64,000 nt of DNA from Enoplolaimus lenunculus (GCA_030248215.1 JASANG010001700.1:62001-126000), one strand, 5' to 3'. Numbered from the stretch's first letter, positions 47,402 through 59,669 are shown. The notes: a model not told the origin generated them from the sequence alone. Program-made: numbers and translations.

Positions 47402-50400
47402 CGGTGTCACAAATCCAACGTGGCCATCAAAGATTCTGTTGGTAACTAAGACATGTCGAGTTCTATTACATCTGGCGCAACAGCGATTATTTCTGCTGCC
47501 AACGTAATCAATACTGTCAGCAGAACACCGCAGCAGCCTCAGCAGATTTCAGTCGCATCATCTCAACAGATTGTTGTCAGTGGTAGCAGTGGTGGAGGCT
47601 CTTCTGGCGTTAGGGTTTGTATACAGTATAAATCATTGAGTTAACACTTTTGCAGCACAAACTTGCGATTACAACAAATGTTCCATTTTTCACTTTCAAA
47701 CCTGTCGCATGTGTGAACCTAGCTACTAGACGATTGAATTTATTGGACTTCTATTTAGAGTGGCATATCTCAACCTTGTCACTTGCAGCTGCAAGTCATT
47801 CGTGCAAGTTGTACAAGATATCGCTGTAAAAACTTGCACATGTAAGGAGGACCTTAATGTAAAACATAGGAAGTGAATTAAGAAGCGCTCAGAACTAAAG
47901 TCTCGATAGGAACGTAACTTAAAAATTAAAACGCAGGTATAACCAGTCGTAGTGGGACTACATTTATTGAGCGAAGCTCGAACACACGTAAGCAAAATAT
48001 GCTAATTAGTTATTAACTAACTATTCATTTGTCGGTTATGGAGGTTTGTAAGCAATTTACTCAGATTTCTCGCGCTCAAAAACCCTTCAGTCACCCTAAT
48101 AATTATTGAAATAATTTAACAACTTCTTATTTTGTCTACTCAATTAAGCTAATATGCAAATTAGCTATTAGCTAACTATTCGGTTATCGGTTTTGAGGGT
48201 GTGTAGACAATTTATTCAGATTCCTCGCACCCAAAAACTCATTGCTGAAGTAAGATTGCTTGTAACCTTAATAATTAGTGAAACATTCTAAAAACGCCTA
48301 ATTTAGGTTTATCAGTTATGCTTATATGCAAATCATCTATTAGCTAACTACTCAAGAGGTTTGTAAACAATTTATTCAGATTCATCGCACCGAAAAACCC
48401 TTTAGTGTTGAAATTAGATTGCTTTTAACCTTAATTACTGAAATATTGCAAAAAGTCCTACTTTAGGCTTATAAACTATGCTAATATGCAAATTATCTAT
48501 TAGCTAACTACTCAATTACGCGTACCCAAAAACCCTTTAATGTTGAAATTCGATTGCTTGCAACTAATAATTAGTGAAATAATGTAGAAAGCCCTAATTT
48601 AGGCTTAACTAATTATGCAAATTAGCCTGTAGCTAATAAACAACTTAAAATTTTAAAACCCCAGTGCGAGGTTAACACCCCGTGATAATTGGCTTTCAAT
48701 TCCTGAGATTCTTTTTGGACGGACGGACATCCACTTTTCGACCCCAGAGTACACAACATAAAACGCTTCGCGAAACTTCGAGCTTTGCTCGGAGTTTCAC
48801 TTCGCTCAATAAATTTAGCAACCGGCAAGTATGTTCACACGTGCGAAATAAAGTTTGCTATGTATTTTAATAAAATCTTTGCAGCTACAAGTATTTCAAA
48901 GCTATTTTGTTATCGTTATTTAACGTGCAACTTTGTCTAAGGTTTTACTGCAAATACTTGCCGACATTCGGTTTGCAGCTGCTTTGTTTTTGCACCAAAC
49001 AAGTGGATATCAGGGTTCAATTGGATATAAAAAATTGTCGGAGCCGGATATGTAGTGTTACTTGATTTTCATAACAGAAAAATGGTGACAGATTTTAATA
49101 ATTGAGTTCTCAAATTTGTATTAGGTATATCGTAGCTTCTGTTGATCGTTATTTTAACGTGTTTTAACTTGTCCCTGGTTGGTACCGGCCCCGTCACCAG
49201 GGATACTCGGTCTCGGTCAAAAACCAAGGACCAAGATCGAGACCCCACATCCCTGCTCGGTACCTGGGCTTTGGTTCAGCCACGGCTCCAGTAAACAATC
49301 TTGGCCCTAAAACTCTAGTAGATAGGTATATATGTAGTAGATACATAGTGTTTGACAGGGTGACAAGTTAGAAGTTTTTCTCCATTGCGGGCTTTAAAAA
49401 CGCAGAATTTTTAATTTTGTGTCGTTAATACAATAATGGTATACATAATTTTGTACAACTAATCTGCAATGAACAACGTTGTTTAATGTTGTTTTTCTCT
49501 TTTTTCAGACAGCTAACGTTGTGCTCAGCTCTCACCAACAGCAGCCGCAACAACAATTCCAATTTATCCCGGTTAATCATATAATGCCACAGCTGCTAAC
49601 TACAACTCCTGCGATATCAGGAGCGGCTGGGATTTATACAGGAGGCGTTGTGGGTGGGAGCACTACTAGTCAAACAGGAGCGGCTGGTATGATGGTACCT
49701 ACGATCAAGCTTGTATCCCCTCCGTCATCAACTGGCATCGTACAACAGTCGCAAGGATCCGGACTGCAACAGGTTGGTTGGTGCGACGGACAGTACGATG
49801 TCTTAGATGTTTAATGTAATATCCTTCCAACAACATTTTCATAGGTAATAAGGAATATATAACCCCGAAAATTTTTGGAAAACAGAAGAAGATGCTTTGC
49901 AAGCTTCAGAATGGCTCACGAAAGACGTTTACATAAAATTATGTTTACCGAAATAAAGTTTCGTCTCTACCCTACAGGGTGCAACCGGAATTCTGTTTCC
50001 TGCATTTTTTTGCACATTCCGGTTCCTGTAAATTTTGACTGGAAATAAAAATTCCGGTATTAAATTTGATCAGTGGAAATTATACTAAAAATGACGATAA
50101 AAATTAAATATATACTTCATTAGTATAGTATGTTGTCAACCTTGACAATCGCCGAAAATATATCATCGAAGATAGATTTCGCTTCCAATCTAAAATACAG
50201 CAGATAGGGTTATTTCACCAATGATATTGACAAAAATAAACTTAATTTTCCAGTGGCATGTATTTTTCATTTTTCGGTTCCGTTTCCAGTAATTTTGTCA
50301 AATTCCTGCTCTGGTAAATTGTAATTCCTGTTGGACCCTGACACGCTGATATGCATCCGGGTGGAACCGGAGTTCCGGTTCCTGTTAATTCTGTGGTTGT

Positions 50401-53400
50401 TCAGATCCACTCACTCATTATAGTACAGTTTTTATTCAGTAAATTGCACGGATCAATTTATTCTTACCCGCATTGGGTTTACATGGTTTCTACTGTTCAC
50501 TGCGGGGGCAAATCGGTTTAGAGTTTCTCCATGACGCTCTAGGTGCCTTGTGACATGTGCTGTTATTCTAATGCCATTGCATGCTGCTTTTACATATTGT
50601 GTCAAGTGCTTGCTGTATAACACACGATGTATACTCGCATCGCTTAAATGTCATCAGTGTTTCAAAGTTTCAATTCCTCATAAACAAATAACGAATCACT
50701 TGGTTTGGCAAAACAATAACGCTGCTGCCAATAGAATTACTTAACGATTACAGAACATTGCGTTGTTTTATTTTTAACGAATTCTTCGTCATAACTCCTG
50801 AAACTTCGCATAAGTTAAAAATGTATTGATACTGTTTGTGTTCTGGTCGAAGTGTCATTTTGATCCAGACCGCCGAGACTAAAAAACGGAGACCTGCCAA
50901 ATACCTAATATTGCCCACACTGAGACCAAGTCTTCCATCACAGGGGATAAGCGGTCAATCGGTCTCAGTTGAAAAGCATGAACGGTACCATCGATCCCAT
51001 ATTTATAGAGTAGTGTAAAATGAGCACTTTACTTTCCAATCAGGGGTTTTTGCTTTCCGAGCTCCGCACGAATTGGTTCTCAAACTAGAGAGCCAAAAAT
51101 GCATTAGCTCTGTAAAGCTAAACTACAATCAGTTATTGATAAGTTAACATGTCGAAAACAATTTAGTAGATAATTGATGCAAAACTAAGACACAAATTCA
51201 ACTTAAATATTGTCCAAAACCAAAACTCAACTTCGAAATTGGCGGGCAAACAGAACTACCGAAGTTCAACCAAAAGAAAGTTTGAGTTAAATTTGTATAA
51301 GGTATGTCTCAGATCGGTGTATTAAAATTACAATATTGGTTGATACAAAAACGTTAATTAATGTTCGATGTTGTATATGGTTCGCAATTTGCAATTGTTT
51401 TGACAACTGTATACGTCTATTTCAGATACATATTCTGTCGCCGAATGCTTTGTCAACACATTTTGGGGTACGTGCATGCATTGTTTTCGTAGCGTTGTTG
51501 GTCTGTCGGGCTGTTTGTCTTGTGATTATTACGTAGCCTTCATTCACAATCTATATATTTTGTCGATTTTGGATAAATCACTTTTCTACCCAAACTGAAA
51601 ATTTTATTAGTTGTTTCTCTGAAATCCTTAAATTTTACCGATTATCGTGCTCCTGAATCAGTCTGTGAAATGTGGGAAAATCATTTAAAAAATACGTACC
51701 AAATTTAATACCGGAACCGGAGAGAGAAACGCTGGGATCCGGAATTACGGCTGCACCCTCCTTGCCTCCTTCAATACGGCTGTACCTTACATGCCTGCTT
51801 CAAGTGCAGTGCCATTCGGGCAGTTAATTTACGTCAGTGTTTACGTACAGAAAATATGGCGAAAACTTATTTCTATTAAGGTAGCGATCTTGTCTGTGTG
51901 TCATTACTGATATGCACGTTACGACTAACTATATATATGCGTATGCTTGTAACTGGGTGCTGTAAATGCAGTATGTGTCTCGGGGTCAGGGCCAAGAGGT
52001 GCCAATGCCATACAGTACCGTGGACAAAACCACAAAAATTCCAAATCGTCAAAAGCTGAAATATACTCACTGAGGCTGTTCGTATACGTACAGATTCTGG
52101 TTTCACTTGAAGGTGGGTATTGCATGTGCCTGACTCAGCAATAGATAGCCTCGTCGAAAGTGAGTCACGCTCTGTTTTGTTGTCTCCTAAATGTAAAATA
52201 TATACTCTTAAAATCTTGTTTAATTGCATCAATGGCGTTTTCATATTTATTTCGAGATGTCAGACGAACCAAATGATCTTTATCATTAGAGCTAAATCTA
52301 ACTGACCTAGTTTGGTTATTTACCTATAGACGCGAAAAATCGATAATGCAATGAGCTAACCAAGCGTCTATTTCGGGGTCAATATATTTTACTATATCAG
52401 ATTTTGAAGGTCACATAATTAGCTATCTACACTTCGCATATTTATGTCAATACGGTAAGGGTGTAAAGTGTGTTTACATGTTCTGCTCGAGTGATCAGGT
52501 TTGATTAAGTTGGATTTCTCTTTAAAACCCGATTTTGTGGGGTGAAATCTCCAAGTCAAGATTTTGCCCTTGCGACGCTCCCACACTCCGTCGGGGCACA
52601 GTAAATGTACATAAGAAACTCTGTGTTATGATTGCATAATTGAATGTGTAGTTTCAAACTATCGATTAAAGGCAATGATGATGATGTAATTTGGTTGGCT
52701 TTAATGTTAAAAGGTCAACTTTGAACCCAACGTAACTTGAAATTTTTTTCGTCACCTGAGCCTTTGTTGTCAGAACACGAAAGCAAACACTGTTCAGTGA
52801 CCGATTTATGGTTAATCACTGTAAACTCCGGCTCTCCAGCCAGGTTTTCAACTGCGGTGTCAATCAGTGGAATAACGAATGTCAGAGAATGCTTCGGTTT
52901 ACTACTATATAGATGTCGTGTAACAACCGAATATGCTGCTACGAGATTTGGTTACAAATTTAAAAAGATAATGCCAAAATCGGGTTTACGTTGAGTTCAC
53001 TTTAAAATTGTGCCTTTCAAGCCATTGCGTTTTTACGTTGGTATATTTGAGACTGATTATTGTTGAGGTAATGTTCCTCTATATGTACATAGTGGAATCT
53101 CATGTTCAGGGCTACTTTTAAACAAGCTTCCGTTTGTTGTCTGTGAACGAAAACACACAAATTTAGATCAGCTATTTTAAAACTGCCTGTGATAATTTTT
53201 TGTTACCATAATAGTTTATAGTTTGATAATTGAATATATTTTAATCCATTTTTTGTTTTCAGTCTCCAGTGCAACTCGTTCAATTAGGCAACATGAGCGT
53301 TTCGCCGGTTCGAACTGGTGTCGGACAGGCGGTTGCGAACAACAACATTATATCAGTAGTCAATGCTGGAACAAATGGATCAGGCAGCGTTGGGGTAGGA

Positions 53401-56400
53401 TTCAACAGTGGTTTGAGTAGCTCAGGTACAACCGCAACTGTTCGTGTTGGAAACGTTTCGACTCGACGTCGTGGGACGTCAGGAAAGAATAATACGCAAC
53501 AACAACAACCCACAATTGTATATAGGCAACAACAACAACCAGGTACGCATCGAGTAAACACTCAAGTACGAACGATGTATATTTTCAAAGTTTGAAGCGA
53601 ATGAATTCGATTGAAAAATCGGGATTGTCATTTTAAGTAATATCTGAATGCATCATCTGCTCTGCTCTACTTACTGAAATTGAATACCGTGTCGGAAAGG
53701 AAGTCTCGCTTTATTGACACTTGTTGTTGAGAGGCTTGTTTTCGATCCGAGACGGTTGCAATGCGACAACATCGTTTGGATGTGGGCCCCGTTCGTAGCA
53801 AAATAAGGCTTTTATCTTGTGGTAGTGTTTAACGCTAGTTATATTGTACCAAAAAGGTGATATTATGGTCAATTCAAGGTTGTTCATTTGTACATTCAGA
53901 CAAACACGATACGTTGAAACAAAATATTGTTGCGCGGTCAGACAATCTGCAACCTCAAGTGCTACAGATTGCAGCAGATCCTGCATCGGGTGTATTTCCA
54001 GGAAGTTAGTGATGATTAAGCACAAATGGTTTATTCAGGTCATTTTTACCGTTTCCCGCACCCACATGAATCTTGAAGCACATGATTTAATCAGTTCATT
54101 TTAACCATTTCCCGTATGAACTGGGATGTGTTTACCATCACCACTAAGCTGCAAGAGCTTGACGCCCCGATCTGAGTGGCTGCATGTCTTGTAGTGAATT
54201 TTTGTACCGCGTGTGCGCGCTGTATATAAGCAGTGTTACTTATAATACTGTTCGCAGAAAAGGGTTAAAATTACATGGTTAATGTAGCTGTAGGTATTAT
54301 TGGTTGGTGACTAGAGAAAACAGTTGAAACAAGCCGCCATTTTAGTCTCACATACAAAGGCTCGTTGTTCAATTTCACGTGGCCATACGCTAGGTTTATA
54401 AACAGATCCCTACGTGAGTTTTTAAAGGCACTGTTTTCGAACACAAAGGAGTATTAAGATACGAAATGTGGATATACGTATGGCGCTGCTGAAATATGGA
54501 TGAATATATATTATTGCGAAATGGAGATGTTTTTAGTTAAACCCCCGTTGCTAGGGTGCAAACGCAATTCTTATTCTGGTTAGATTTCCTATTCAAAAGC
54601 CCTTCCGTTTAACTGTGGGTATCATGTTCTTTTGAAGTCTGTATAATAATAGGCACTACAGAACGTTCTTAAACCAATATTGCACTGGCGCAACAAATTC
54701 AATTTCATAGCGCTCACCATAAAAGTTAATACTACGAAAGGGTTAAATAAGCCTAGGCCAGTTACGCTTGGTTAAAAATGAGGTCTTTGGTTCATGTAAA
54801 ATGATCCGATGAATATGCTAATGTGTAATATTCCACATCATTGTTGTGTCAGTGTTTGGTTTAGGCATAATTCAATTGCCGGCAGGATTCGGTAACTCAA
54901 CTGGTCAATTGTTTCACGCAACCAGTTCTAGCGGTAACGGTGTTGCTAACGGCGGTACAGGAGGAACTGCTCATCCAATTCAAATTCAACCTATTTATCA
55001 ACAACAGCAAGCTCAGTCCGGAAATGCTTCCATTATGATACCGCAACAGCAGATTGGAACTGGCAGTGGTTCAACAGCAGGACTGAAACTAATATCAGCA
55101 TCAGGGATTGGCAACGTGTTGGGAATACAACAACAACAACCACCACAACAACAACAACCGATTATTATGGTAAGCAACAGGTTTATGTTTGACTAAATGA
55201 GGTGCAGATATAATGTTTAAAGTCTTGCAATCGCAAAAGCAGACGAAATAAGCAATTCTTTTCAAAAGGCTTGGTTTTTAGATATTCTCGATCACGCTTT
55301 TTGAGTTTAGTTGATATATTTTGCAAGGTTTTCATTTGACACGGGGAGCAGGAAGTGGGGGTACTTTGTGAGTGAAAGATTAGGTGTCATGGAAGAATAT
55401 TTTGCAGTTAAAGCAACAAACACTGTTCGAGATAGCCGGGCACGTGTGCCTGTGTGTGTGATTTCAGCATTTTGTGGTATTTTTGCAAATTTCAATTGAA
55501 TAAGTAGTAAAGTTTCTTTCTTTGGCCCTTATTAGCTATTGGGGTCTTTCTGCTAAGCTTAAGCCTGTCCGTAAACCTAATCATAATCCTAAGCCGTATC
55601 TCTCCAGTGTCTGAGACCGGCAGTGCCTCAGTGCACAGCCTTCCTACTACGTACTTTTAAGAATACCTTAAGCCTAAACATTAAGTTAAACCTAGGCTTT
55701 TCAGTTTTTAACTCTCTCTCTATATATATCGCAATCGTTCTGTCTCCCCGTCAGCGGGCAGATCTTTATAATTAACACAACATGGGCCATTGTTGTTTTT
55801 CTGAATGAAGTTATTTTCAGCTTCAAATGCCGTCCAGTGTGAATAGCAGTGTCGTAACTGGAGCCACCCCTGTAGCAGGAACAAAAGTGATTCCAATAAA
55901 CATTGTCGCTCCTGCATCAAGCTGTAATGGTGCTACGATCACAGTTGGTTCGACCACGAATAATAGCACCAGTAGTAAACAGCAGTCCCGAAACCCTAAT
56001 GGAGTGACTCGATTGAAAAATTCTGCCAGTGCAAGCAATAAACGGATCACTTCATTAACAACAACAGCAACATCAGTTGGTTGTGTATCTTCATTGGTGA
56101 CTAATTCAGCGTCTTCGGTGAGTAATAGTGCAAATGCCCGCAGTAGTGGTATACGACATGGTTTGGGTTGTAAAAAGCCACAGCGATCGTTGAACGGCGA
56201 TTCCGAAAAAGGCAGCGGGGCTGTGGCGGCTGCTGGTAATATTTCTATTGAGCCACACCAATGGATAAACGTTAGTGGCGGCGCTGTTCCTACTGCTGTA
56301 GTTGGAGACGTCGGTCAACAACCCTTGGATACAGCTGCGACATCATCTGCGTTGACTGAACCTTTGGATCTGCCATCATCTGGGGTCGGAACAAACGATG

Positions 56401-57400
56401 ATGATAATCAAAAAAGCAAACGGAATCGAGCGTCTACGGTTACTGCTACAAATGGTGGCTTTCACCGTGAAATTGTAGTAGGTGATTGTAATAACAATGA
56501 AGAAACGACAACTTGTGGCGGTGTGGCGATAACTTCAGGGACAACTATCGCTGCAGGGATTGCTGGGCCAGGAAGTAGCAATGGTAACGCGAGTGGAGCA
56601 GGAAGCATAGACGATGAACCGCCGTTGTATGTCAACGCGAAACAGTATCATCGTATCTTAAAACGACGCGAGGCTCGTGCGAAACTCGAAGCTGAAGGGA
56701 AGATACCAAAGAAACGCAGTGTAAGCAGTAATATACGTACTTGTGTGTTTATTATTGATATCAGAGTACGACCGTATGTCTGGCTCTGGCTACAACTCGA
56801 CATTCGCAGCTCGTAAATTTATCGCTTAAAACCTATGCGTTTGCTTATGTTTAAAATTACATAAAATATCGCAGTGACTGGTTCGGTATTTTTTGAAACT
56901 TACAAACAGATTTGAGTGCAAAATCGCGATTAACACTCTAATGTATTTAATTTCAGAAATATCTGCACGAATCGCGGCATCGACATGCATTGCAACGACA
57001 TCGAGGCGAAGGCGGTAGGTTTCATGGAAAGTTTCAAAAACAAACCTCAAAAGACGTGACAGAAACAACAATAACATGCCCAGCAACTAAGTCCTCGGGT
57101 CATTCAGTGACGAGCGAGCAACACAACTCGAGAACAATTCAACATTTGCCGTTAAGTCATAACGAACCCAGTACTTGCTCAAGTAATTATTACCCGATAC
57201 AGACTGTTGATTCAATCATTGATCATAGGCCAGTTGTTGGCGGAAGTCATTTACACACAACGTCTGGAACAACTAGCTGTGGAAGTAGTGGACTAAGTTT
57301 TGGTGATAGCACTGGTAGATGTGATATCTTATCAGCGCAACAACAGCAGCATCATTGGTTAGCATCGGGTATGAAACGCGAAGACTCTTTTATGGAATAG
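47402..57400 (+). CDS. NFYA: NF-YA (CBF-B), CCAAT-binding subunit of NF-Y
   Basis: Coding exons: 47453-47614, 49509-49772, 53263-53542, 54853-55169, 55821-56720, 56957-57400; about 788 residues against about 347 in human. An acceptor at 47401 before the ATG implies a separate 5' UTR exon upstream. The core is unmistakable: PLYVNAKQYHRILKRREARA, KLEAEGKIPKK (NF-YA1 helix binding NF-YB/NF-YC), then KYLHESRHRHALQRHR and GEGGRF (NF-YA2, reading CCAAT in the minor groove). The rest is Q-, S-, G-, T- and A-rich like the transactivation region, with QQQ runs and IIQLPAGF/IVYRQ blocks recalling human NF-YA. An intron splits the core between linker and DNA-binding helix. Exon 4 could start at 54865 instead of 54853; both keep frame. 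The C-terminal tail after GGRF is about 120 residues and S/T-rich. Confidence 0.96.
47640..47865. mobile_element. MITE family 3, diverged copy
   Basis: It contains CACTTGCAGCTGCAAGTCATT, GTAAAAACTTGCACATGT and GGACCTTA at the right, as in the family. It lies just after NFYA exon 1. Another remnant is at 48826-48990 (TTCACACGTGCG..., GCAGCTACAAGTATT) and one starts at about 63443. Confidence 0.55.
48005..48770. repeat. Interspersed repeat R9, expanded inverted copy with ~120-150-bp tandem units
   Basis: Four to five units repeat: ATGCAAATTAGCTATTAGCTAACTA, then TTTATTCAGATT[CT]CTCGCACC, AAAAACCC and GTGAAAT. It ends with GGACGGACATCCACTTTTCGACC, the counterpart of the start of the copy at 31560. 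It lies in NFYA intron 1. Confidence 0.75.
49974..50341. mobile_element. Inverted-repeat element family 10
   Basis: CAGGGTGCAACCGGAATTCTG at the left and GTAATTCCTGTTGGACCCTG at the right. The interior has TTCCGGT words on both sides. It lies in NFYA intron 2. The ends resemble hAT termini (CAGGG...CCCTG), but I could not confirm an 8-bp duplication. Confidence 0.7.
54085..54270 (-). mobile_element. tRNA-derived SINE (family B), diverged
   Basis: It shares with the copies at 17670 and 61510 the blocks ACCATCACCACTAAGCTGCAAG, GCTTGACGC and CATGTCTTGTAGTGA, and ends AAAGGGTTAA. The B box is decayed. It sits in NFYA intron 3. Confidence 0.6.
55821..56720 (+). CDS. NFYA: NFYA exon 5: S/T/G-rich region and NF-YA1 helix
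   Basis: A 900-bp exon, phase 0 at both ends (acceptor TTATTTTCAG, donor GTAAGC). It encodes a long low-complexity S/T/A/G/N-rich stretch, a basic patch (KSKRNRAS) and then DDEPPLYVNAKQYHRILKRR, ending at KIPKKRS. The last 35 residues form the helix that holds the NF-YB/NF-YC histone-fold dimer. Confidence 0.97.
56957..57400 (+). CDS. NFYA: NFYA exon 6: DNA-binding NF-YA2 helix and tail
   Basis: It opens directly after TTTCAG in phase 0 with KYLHESRHRHALQRHRGEG and GRF, the CCAAT-contacting segment. Human has AMARKR where this reads ALQRHR; the R/H contacts of HESRHRHA and the GxGGRF motif are kept. The tail is S/T/H-rich and ends MKREDSFME before TAG at 57398-57400. Confidence 0.97.
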   Translation, partial: KYLHESRHRHALQRHRGEGGRFHGKFQKQTSKDVTETTITCPATKSSGHSVTSEQHNSRTIQHLPLSHNEPSTCSSNYYPIQTVDSIIDHRPVVGGSHLHTTSGTTSCGSSGLSFGDSTGRCDILSAQQQQHHWLASGMKREDSFME

Positions 57401-58490
57401 GGCGTGTATGGATGGATGCTCACACGTGGAAAACTACCTACCGCGAGCATAAAAGTAAAGCTAAAAAGACAATAAGAGGAAAATTTTGTGTAACTGTGAT
57501 TGGATGTGTTGCAAGTCTAGTGTTCTCTGGTGACAAGCGCTTCTAAAACGAACACCAAAACCAGCCTAAATCCTACATTATAGTATTTGCTATCATTGTG
57601 AGCGTCAGCAGTTTTCTGATTATTTTCTCCTTTCAGCCAATCGGTGTTTGATTAGGAATTGTACGGATTTGGAGATAATGTAAATTATATGAAATTCCGG
57701 TAGTGTATGTTTCGTTAACGGGTTACCTCTGTTATGGTTGAGCTTTTGGTTCTCTTTGTTTTATTTGATCAACAGAGTACAGCCGGAGGTTTGTCGCTGG
57801 CACAAAATCAACCTTTGGCTCCGGTAGAACATCTAAGGTTTCTTAAAAAACCAATAGTAAATCAAAAATTGTGACAACACAACGCTTGACCGATTGCTAA
57901 AACTCGTACCTAATTTCATATAACATCGGGCTCCAGAAAATTTTGCTTACCTCCGGTTCCGGTATTTTCACATTCAGTTTCACACTGTGATCAATGTATC
58001 GAACTTTTTGGAATTCAATGCTTTTCATTCCTGCTTCAACAACTCTTTCAGGCTATGCAGCACTGCCATAGATATTTTGTATTTATATGTATAATATTGC
58101 AGTAAACACTGGATTGTACTATATTCGGGCGTTTGTATGGTTTGAAATTTTCCATCATCAACATGTATGTCATGGTTTACCAGGTTTCTGGCGAGAAAAC
58201 TAATTATTAGTTCTTTAATGTCGAATCGTTTACAATGGTTCAATCTGTAGGTGTACTTATCCCCCTCAGTTTAGCACACTCTAGTGATCAGAAAAATCGA
58301 AAAAGTGATATTAAAAGTCCGAAGTCCCTATTTTGATTATGAATCAGCAGTTTATTTCCATGGTTGGAGACCGTAAATAGATAAAGTTCAAAATACTAGT
58401 AAACGTTTAGTTCTACATCTATAGGTCATAATGTGAGCTATGTTTATAGCAACATTCTCAATCTTAAAAGTAGAAATGAACTTGAACCAC
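57401..58490. other. 3' flank of NFYA
   Basis: No further coding is seen. A diverged family 10 segment (57775-57985) with GCCGGAGG and CTCCGGTTCCGG words is present. I do not see a single convincing AATAAA close behind the stop, so the NFYA 3' end is not placed. Confidence 0.45.
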
Positions 58491-58492
58491 AC

Positions 58493-58630
58493 TATAGGAC
58501 CCGAATAAAAGGGGTTCCAGAGAGCACCCACCCTATTATTCGGTTAGGCAGTCCGGAACCGAATAGTGATGGTATCTACCCTTTGGAAAATCGAAATGGA
58601 TAACAGTCTATCCTCTTGTTCGGGTCAGTA
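58493..58630. mobile_element. MITE family 4, short derivative
   Basis: CTATAGGACCCGAATAAAAG and CCTCTTGTTCGGGTCAGTA are inverted ends with only about 100 bp between. Further fragments of the family at 32088-32200 and about 35390-35430. Confidence 0.75.
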
Positions 58631-58655
58631 CAAAGCCTAAGTCTATATGTTTAAG

Positions 58656-58814
58656 GGCCCATGCATAGAACAGGGCCGGATCGTTTTCCAGTGGGCTGTA
58701 ATTAAGTCAGTTTAAGCTTTAAGTTTTTTGTTTAGGCTTAGCCTTAGGAATAGGATGATGCTTAGGCTTAGGAATATGCTATAGTATTGTGCCGGCCCTG
58801 TTCTATACATTGGC
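58656..58814. mobile_element. MITE family 1, intact
   Basis: GGCCCATGCATAGAACAGGG and CCCTGTTCTATACATTGGC are inverted repeats. The interior has GCTTAGCCTTAGG and GCTTAGGCTTAGG. Its right end provides the stop codon of the small secreted peptide frame. Confidence 0.88.
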
Positions 58815-59036
58815 TGTCGCGCGTTGCTTTCGAGTGAATCCAAATACGTAAAATTTGACACAAACGCCAGCTTTCAAGTGACAATATTCAAGTTTCGAGC
58901 AATCACGATCACTGACGCAATTGTTTGTAAATTTTCCGTCAAAATTCGCCGTCAAGTCTTCTGCCGAAGCGACACTGTAGACTACCAACGAATAGGCGAT
59001 CACCAATGAAATTAAAGTCATCCGTTTTGATGCCAT
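58803..59036 (-). CDS. Small secreted Cys-containing peptide (single visible exon)
   Basis: From the ATG at 59036: MASKRMTLISLVIAYSLVVY then SVASAEDL, a good signal peptide. It is followed by NNCVSDRDCSKLEYCHLKAG and VCVKF. The C-x4-DC-x4-YC-x5-C spacing recalls short EB-type, WAP-like or dickkopf-like Cys modules but is too short to assign. As a single exon the frame ends inside a MITE (58656-58814), which supplies the stop codon. A phase-0 donor TAC|GTATTT just after VKFY would let it splice to a further exon, which I did not find. Confidence 0.6.
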   Translation of the reverse strand: MASKRMTLISLVIAYSLVVYSVASAEDLTANFDGKFTNNCVSDRDCSKLEYCHLKAGVCVKFYVFGFTRKQRATANV

Positions 59037-59399
59037 TTTCGCAATTTCAGACTTTCTGGTTATTGACAAGTTAGCAGTTGACTACGAAGCTTGTGCTGAT
59101 ATTAATGTAAAGTAGTAAATAAAGAACCTAAAAATCGTTCTTGAGACGGCCTTATGTCAGTCTCCAAAGCAGTCAATGTCTCGCGGTACCCATTTTACGA
59201 TAATAATCAGTGCCGCAGCAGGCAGGGGTGGGGGCTTTCCCCAGAGAGCGAGAAGCCAGACGCATTTTAAAACTTAAGCGGTTTTTGTTTCAACCGGTTA
59301 GGGTGGGGCCCCCCAAATGGGTGTATGGGGGGGGGTGGCTGCTCCGGCCCTGATAATAATCGTAATGCGGATGTTACTAAATTTATGACAACATAGTAA

Positions 59400-59660
59400 A
59401 GTTGTGCACTGCTTTACGGGTGTACGCACAAGTGTGGAACGAGTGCGATAACACGACTTCGGCACCAGTGCGCTGCGCGAGTTCTTGAGTCGCCTGCACA
59501 GCACGAGAGCGATGCACCCCGAGTGTACCGTACGCTTGAAGCAAGTTTGGCAGTGCGCGTTCCAATACTGGAAGGACAATAAGTCGTGCTACAACTGTGA
59601 CTTGTACTATACAGTTCCAGAACGGACAAGTTTTGGTTTCTTGAAAAACAACTGAGTTAC
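59400..59660. other. G+C-rich coding-like segment open on both strands
   Basis: This 260-bp island is clearly richer in G+C than its surroundings. The minus strand is open through VARLIVLPVLERALPNLL and AVQATQELAQRTGAEVVL. The plus strand is open through FGTSALREFLSRLHSTRAM, VWQCAFQYWKDNKSCYNC and DLYYTVPERTSFGFLKNN before TGA. Either could be a real exon and the other its shadow. I recognise no family for either reading and see no convincing splice sites. Confidence 0.3.
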
Positions 59661-59669
59661 TAGCACGGC

